From positions 2,976,001-3,040,000 of the forward strand of contig NZ_OZ242344.1 in the NCBI RefSeq assembly GCF_965208485.1: a stretch of 64,000 nt of DNA. Reading direction: 5' to 3'. Origin of the DNA: Poriferisodalis sp965208485. Lineage in GTDB: Bacteria > Actinomycetota > Acidimicrobiia > Acidimicrobiales > Poriferisodalaceae. Shown in pieces: positions 59,923 to 64,000 of this stretch. How positions within the stretch are numbered: position 1 is the stretch's first letter; every line of letters begins with the position of its first letter. The translations under genes and the position numbers were made by a program. Under the pieces are notes generated by a model, which was not told the DNA's origin, did no database searches, and saw only the letters and a program-made list of their open reading frames with translations.

Positions 59923-61556
59923 AGCCCAGATCCACCGGTGGGGTGTGCGGTGTGGGGTCGGGTGGGATGTCGGTGGTGCGGTTTGGGGTCGGGGCGGGGT
60001 GAGGGCTGGGCGGACGCGTGGGTGGTCGGCGGCGGCTTGGGGGGTGGTTTGTGTGCTGCGCCCGGGGGGTGTGCTGCGCGGCGTGGCGTGGCGCTGGGGT
60101 TTGTTCAGCAGCGCTGGGGCAGGTTGCGGATGTGTCGCAGTGCTGTGGTGAACGTGTCGGCCCAGGGCCGTCGGGCCGGGAGCCGCAGGGTGGGTCGGCC
60201 GCTGCGGTTGACGAGCCGGCCGGGCATGGTGAGCAGGCGGCGTGCGATGGTGGCCCCAACGGTGAGCTTTCGGGGGTCGTGGACTTGGCCGATGCGTGCT
60301 GTCCAGCGTGCGATGTTGTGGGCCAAGGCGGCGCAGGCGAGCCAGGCGGCGTTGGCGGTGAAGCTGGCTGAGGGGCTGTGGGCGAGGCCGCCGGCTTTGA
60401 GGTCGGCGGTGGCGAGCTCGACGCGTGCGTGGGATCGGCAGGCGGCGTCGGCTGCTTTGGTGTCGAGTTCGGCTTCGCTGATGTCGGTGACGAATGTGTG
60501 GTGGCGCCAGTTGGGGAACAGGTCGGCCTGGTCGCCGACCAGGCGGGTGCGGCGCACCACCAGCCGCACCGTGCGCTCGGGCTTGCGGTTGGGCCGCCGT
60601 GCGCTGGTGAGCGTCGTTTCGGCGACTTGGGCCTCGCCGTCGTCGGTGTAGCCGATCGGGGTCCAGTCCGCATCGTCGACGGCCGCGACGGCCCTGCCGA
60701 CGGCGGGGTTGGAGGCGACAGCGATCACGAACCTGGCGTCGAGCGCGTCGAGCTTGTCGACCAGGCCCCACGACAAGAACCCCGCGTCCGCGCGAACCGT
60801 CAGCTCCGCGTCCGGGGCGAGACGGCGCACCCGGTTGACGGTCTCGGCGAAGAAGCGGACATGGCCCCGCTGGGAGGAGCCCTTGCGCATCCGGCTGTGC
60901 ACGATCTCGCCGGTGTCGTCGCGTGAAGCCACCAGCGGGTGATATCCCAGCCGCCCACCGTGCCCGTATGCAGCGCCGCCCTTCGCGTCGCTGTGCACCA
61001 CCGCGACCGTGGAATCGACATCGACCGTGACCCGTTCCGCCGCCGGGGCGGCGCCTGCGTCCCACGCGCGGCCCAAAGCCAGCTCCTGGACGCGGTCCAG
61101 CTGACGCACATGACCCCACGTGAAGGACCGCAAGAACGTCCCCAACGTGGACGGCGCCACCGGCGCGAACCCAACCACCGACCCCGCCGAGCCGGCCCGC
61201 AGCCTGTCCGCGTCAGAAAAGAACGACCCGCCCACCAGCATCGAGCACACCGCCGTGAGCACCTTCGCTCCCGACCCGCGGCCCGCCGCCGGCGGGCGCA
61301 CCGTCTCGTCGATCAAGCCCTCCAAGCCCAGCCGGCCCGCCAGCGTGCCCACCGCCAGCAGACCAGCGTCCCCCACCAACGAGCCCTCGTCGAACACTGC
61401 CACGACCCGGTCCAACAACCGCGTATCATCGCTCACAGAAAGCGCCTCCCGTCATGGCATCACGCCGCGATCTCACAACCGGCAAAATGCCACCTCAGGA
61501 GGCCTTTCTGGTGGACGCAAACCCCACCAGCCCAACCAAACCGATGGATCTGGGCT
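59923..61556 (-). mobile_element. IS1380-family insertion sequence
   Basis: The ends GCCCAGATCCACCGGT and its inverted match (ACCGATGGATCTGGGC) agree in all but one position, giving a 1.63-kb element, normal for IS1380. It directly abuts the right flank of the IS5 element. No direct repeat of 4–5 bp is evident around it. Confidence 0.85.
60105..61436 (-). CDS. IS1380-family transposase
   Basis: The 443-residue protein is intact. It has the N-terminal region (GLLAVGTLAGRLGLEGLIDE), VTVDVDSTVAVVHSDAKGGA with the first catalytic Asp, LTVRADAGFLSWGLVDKLDA with the second, and ATADLKAGGLAHSPSASFTAN in the C-terminal catalytic block. A GTG start is used. It differs from the decayed IS1380-like copy at 2787. 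Confidence 0.92.
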   Translation of the reverse strand: MSDDTRLLDRVVAVFDEGSLVGDAGLLAVGTLAGRLGLEGLIDETVRPPAAGRGSGAKVLTAVCSMLVGGSFFSDADRLRAGSAGSVVGFAPVAPSTLGTFLRSFTWGHVRQLDRVQELALGRAWDAGAAPAAERVTVDVDSTVAVVHSDAKGGAAYGHGGRLGYHPLVASRDDTGEIVHSRMRKGSSQRGHVRFFAETVNRVRRLAPDAELTVRADAGFLSWGLVDKLDALDARFVIAVASNPAVGRAVAAVDDADWTPIGYTDDGEAQVAETTLTSARRPNRKPERTVRLVVRRTRLVGDQADLFPNWRHHTFVTDISEAELDTKAADAACRSHARVELATADLKAGGLAHSPSASFTANAAWLACAALAHNIARWTARIGQVHDPRKLTVGATIARRLLTMPGRLVNRSGRPTLRLPARRPWADTFTTALRHIRNLPQRC

Positions 61557-61668
61557 AAGTGTGACGGCCGCGACCACAACCGAGATGCGACCCGTCGCGG
61601 CGCACGCTGACCAGAGGGGCCTCCCATGAGCACTGTCGTGTCGCCCGCGCACATGATGGCCGTCGCTC

Positions 61669-61995
61669 GTGCTGACGGCCTGTACTGGGCAGGAATGTGC
61701 GCAGCCTGCTGCGAAGGAGCACTTTCGTCTGTGGAAGGCAGCGACTGGCGAGGAACACGAGCAGATGGAGGCCGATCTGGTCGCGACTCGGCTGTGCTGG
61801 CGTGCTGCGGAAATCGAACCCGGCAATTTCCCTGTGCACGACATGGAAGCGCTGACGCCGTGCCCGCGGTGCGGATCGGCCTACATCCGATTCAAGCGCG
61901 ACAAGGACCCGAAGATCGCTGTCGGCGTGTTAGCGCTCTTGTCAGCGAAGTAAGCGCACTGCGCCAGGTGCAAGCACCCCCGCTACCGAGACCGG
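61669..61995 (+). pseudogene. DUF2007-like/zinc-ribbon protein with an internal stop
   Basis: Ninety-four codons encode a short helical part (MEADLVATRL) and half of a zinc ribbon, CPRCGSAYIRF. The frame then stops at TAA (61951–61953). Continuing in the same frame gives AHCARCKHPRYRDR and a second stop, which is exactly the missing second half of the ribbon. The stop therefore looks like a recent nonsense change, or a readthrough site. The 5' start is uncertain. Confidence 0.45.
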
Positions 61996-62043
61996 TAGCA
62001 ACCGCTGTCAAGCGAAAGTTGTAGTCCCCAATTGTTCGCTTGC

Positions 62044-64000
62044 GTGGATCTGTCTCGGGCGACGGGCCGGCTGCGCGGTGTCACGGCGCGTAGGTCGTTG
62101 TGGACCGCCGCTGCTGTGGCGTTCTTCGTGTTGGCGTTGGTGCCGTCGGCGCTGTCCGGGGCGCAGTCGAGTGGTATGGACACATGCGGGAGCGATATGG
62201 GGACGCTGTCCGCGACATCTGTCTCGTTGTCGGCGTCAGGGTCGATTGACGCGGATCCTGATTGCACGTCGTCGCAGCGCGACCCCCAGAGCACTGAGGT
62301 CTTCTATGCACGGCGCCATACGTTCACGCTGGACGCCGCGGCGACGGTATCGGTCGGTCTGAGCCGCTCTTCGCCGGGGCAGGTGGTGACGTACCTGGTG
62401 CTCACAGACGACTCGGGGACCGTGTTGGGCCGCAATGCGGGGCATCACCGTCACGGCGGCTCGGGGCTGAGTTATCTGCTTCTGAAGGCAGGCACCTACA
62501 CGATCGAGGCCACCACGGTCGCCGCGGGTGCTATAGGCGGCTACTCGGTGGCAGTGTCGTGGGCTGCAGCGGATCCGTGCGTGCGCGACCTCGGAACACT
62601 CGACGGCGCGAATCCGTCGGTGTCGGGGTCGGGGATCATCGCAGTGGACGGCAGCTGCACGTCGTCGCTGCGCGACCCCCAGAGCACCAGCACGCACTAC
62701 GCGCGGCGGCACACGTTCACACTCGATGCGGCGGCGACGGTGTCGGCGGAGCTGGGGCCGGCCGGGTCGGAGTCGTTCCTGATACTCATCGACAGCGGCG
62801 GCGTCGAGGTCGGCCGCGATCAAGGCCACTCGGGCAGACGCGGGAGCCGCCCGGCGCGGTTAGGTCTGTATCTGCTTCAAGCGGGCACCTACACCCTTGA
62901 AGCGACGACTGCGAACCCCGAGGTTGTCCGACGCTACACGCTGGGGGTGTATTGGGAGCCGGCGGATGCGTGCGTCGAGGATCTCGGCGCATTGGGCAGC
63001 GCCGATTCGAGTTTGTCGGGGTCGGGGATCGTCGCGGTGGACAACAGTTGTGTGTCTTCGCTGCGCGACCCCCAGAGCACCGACACCTACTACGCCCGAC
63101 GTCATACGTTCACGCTGGACGCGGCTGCCACGGTGTCGGTGCAGGTCGACCCCGCGGGGCCGAGTTCGTTTCTGGTGTTGAGCGACGGCACCGGGGCTGA
63201 AATCGGTCGCGCCCAAGGCACATCGGGCAGCCACAATGCGCGATCCCAGCCGGCGCGTCGGGCGTTCCGGCTGCCCGTCGGCACCTACACCGTTGAGGCC
63301 ACCAAATCCGACGCTGGAAGCGTCGGCCACTACACCGCTTCGGTGGAATGGTTCGCGGCGGATTCGTGCGTGCGCGACCTCGGCACGCTCGGCAGTTCGA
63401 ACTCGACTGTGTCCGTCTCGGGGGTGATCGCTCAGGACGCGGGATGCGTGTCGGCGCTGCGCGACCCCCAGAGCACCGATGTGTTCTACGCGCGGCGTTA
63501 CACGTTCATGCTCGACGCCGCGGCGACCGTGTCGGTGCAGCTGGGCGGGGCGACGCCGCTTCGGACTCATCTTGTGCTCTCTGACAGCTCGGGGATGGTG
63601 ATCAGCCGCAGCAGCGGTCCGCAATTGCTGCTCGACGCCGGCACCTACACCGTGGAGGCCACAACCGAGAGGGCCGACGACACCGGCGAGTTCTCGCTGC
63701 AGGCGCGATGGTGGCCCGCGGACACATGCGCAGAGGACTTGGGGACACTCGACGCTGCGACGCCGTCGGTGTCGGGTTCGGGGATCATCGCGGTCGACGG
63801 CAGCTGCACGTCGTCGCTGCGCGACCCCCAGGCCACCGAGGTGTTCTATGCGCGGCGCCATACGTTCACGCTGGATGCGGCGGCGACGGTATCGGTCAGT
63901 CTGAGCCGCTCTTTGCCGGGGCAGGTGGTGACGTATCTGGTGCTCACTGACGGCGCCGGAACAGAGGTGGGCCGCGCCGCAGGTCACCATCGCTATGGCG
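62044..64000 (+). CDS. Secreted protein of tandem PPC-like repeats (3' end outside the window)
   Basis: A GTG at 62044 opens a frame that stays open to the window edge (652 codons). A Sec-type signal (AAAVAFFVLALVPSALSGAQ) is followed by at least five repeats of about 120–130 residues. Each has a Cys near LGTL, a second Cys before SSLRDPQST, YARRHTFTLDAAATVSV, a LVLSD strand and a closing AGTYTVEATT. The strand pattern resembles bacterial pre-peptidase C-terminal (PPC) domains, and the paired cysteines suggest one disulfide per repeat. It is probably a surface or adhesion protein. Confidence 0.8.
   Translation, partial: MDLSRATGRLRGVTARRSLWTAAAVAFFVLALVPSALSGAQSSGMDTCGSDMGTLSATSVSLSASGSIDADPDCTSSQRDPQSTEVFYARRHTFTLDAAATVSVGLSRSSPGQVVTYLVLTDDSGTVLGRNAGHHRHGGSGLSYLLLKAGTYTIEATTVAAGAIGGYSVAVSWAAADPCVRDLGTLDGANPSVSGSGIIAVDGSCTSSLRDPQSTSTHYARRHTFTLDAAATVSAELGPAGSESFLILIDSGGVEVGRDQGHSGRRGSRPARLGLYLLQAGTYTLEATTANPEVVRRYTLGVYWEPADACVEDLGALGSADSSLSGSGIVAVDNSCVSSLRDPQSTDTYYARRHTFTLDAAATVSVQVDPAGPSSFLVLSDGTGAEIGRAQGTSGSHNARSQPARRAFRLPVGTYTVEATKSDAGSVGHYTASVEWFAADSCVRDLGTLGSSNSTVSVSGVIAQDAGCVSALRDPQSTDVFYARRYTFMLDAAATVSVQLGGATPLRTHLVLSDSSGMVISRSSGPQLLLDAGTYTVEATTERADDTGEFSLQARWWPADTCAEDLGTLDAATPSVSGSGIIAVDGSCTSSLRDPQATEVFYARRHTFTLDAAATVSVSLSRSLPGQVVTYLVLTDGAGTEVGRAAGHHRYG

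Overview
The window is high-GC bacterial DNA with an actinobacterial gene set. Examples are a bL37-type ribosomal peptide, DUF459/MBOAT acyltransferase pairing, a topA–MFS–tmk–holB block, CtaG, and tRNAs without an encoded CCA. Plant-type LRR and PPC-like surface proteins, choline-sulfate genes and many small repeats suggest a marine or host-associated member near Acidimicrobiia. That placement is inference only.

Layout. From 1 to 7 kb lie DUF192–ychF, a cluster of small inverted-repeat elements with a nested IS remnant, a VapBC-type toxin–antitoxin pair and a solitary DNA methyltransferase. From 7 to 34 kb is mostly housekeeping: an acyl-CoA racemase, a polysaccharide deacetylase, an SGNH/MBOAT pair, a hexose phosphomutase, a PfkB kinase, aminopeptidase N, CtaG/Sco, tRNA-Ala, molybdopterin genes moaC/moaA/moeA, a UDP-sugar pyrophosphorylase, the holB–tmk–MFS–topA block and a DUF368 transporter. 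From 34 to 48 kb come a large LRR/cell-wall-binding protein, an ammonium transporter, a choline-sulfate to betaine cluster (sulfatase, GMC dehydrogenase, TetR), a cobalt-type nitrile hydratase operon and a DM13 protein.

From 48.1 kb (tRNA-Arg) to 61.6 kb (two complete insertion sequences) is an accessory island. It holds a DDE-transposase-like gene overlapped by a tyrosine-recombinase-like gene that has lost its catalytic residues, and a type II restriction–modification pair. Its centrepiece is a two-armed cassette. An XRE–ImmA/IrrE–trypsin-like protease operon is divergent from an operon encoding a ubiquitin-like protein, an E2-like protein, a JAMM-peptidase/E1 fusion and a membrane protein. 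I regard this as the most interesting system in the window: a bacterial ubiquitin-like conjugation locus, probably for phage defence, with its own protease-controlled switch and a candidate effector protease.

The window also carries two families of about 100-bp mobile miniature elements with CTAG at both ends. One copy sits in a lipoprotein signal peptide, and its removal restores that peptide exactly. Modular REP-like repeats recur between genes. Both ends of the window cut genes: a DUF192 gene at the left, and a repetitive secreted protein starting at 62044 that runs off the right edge.
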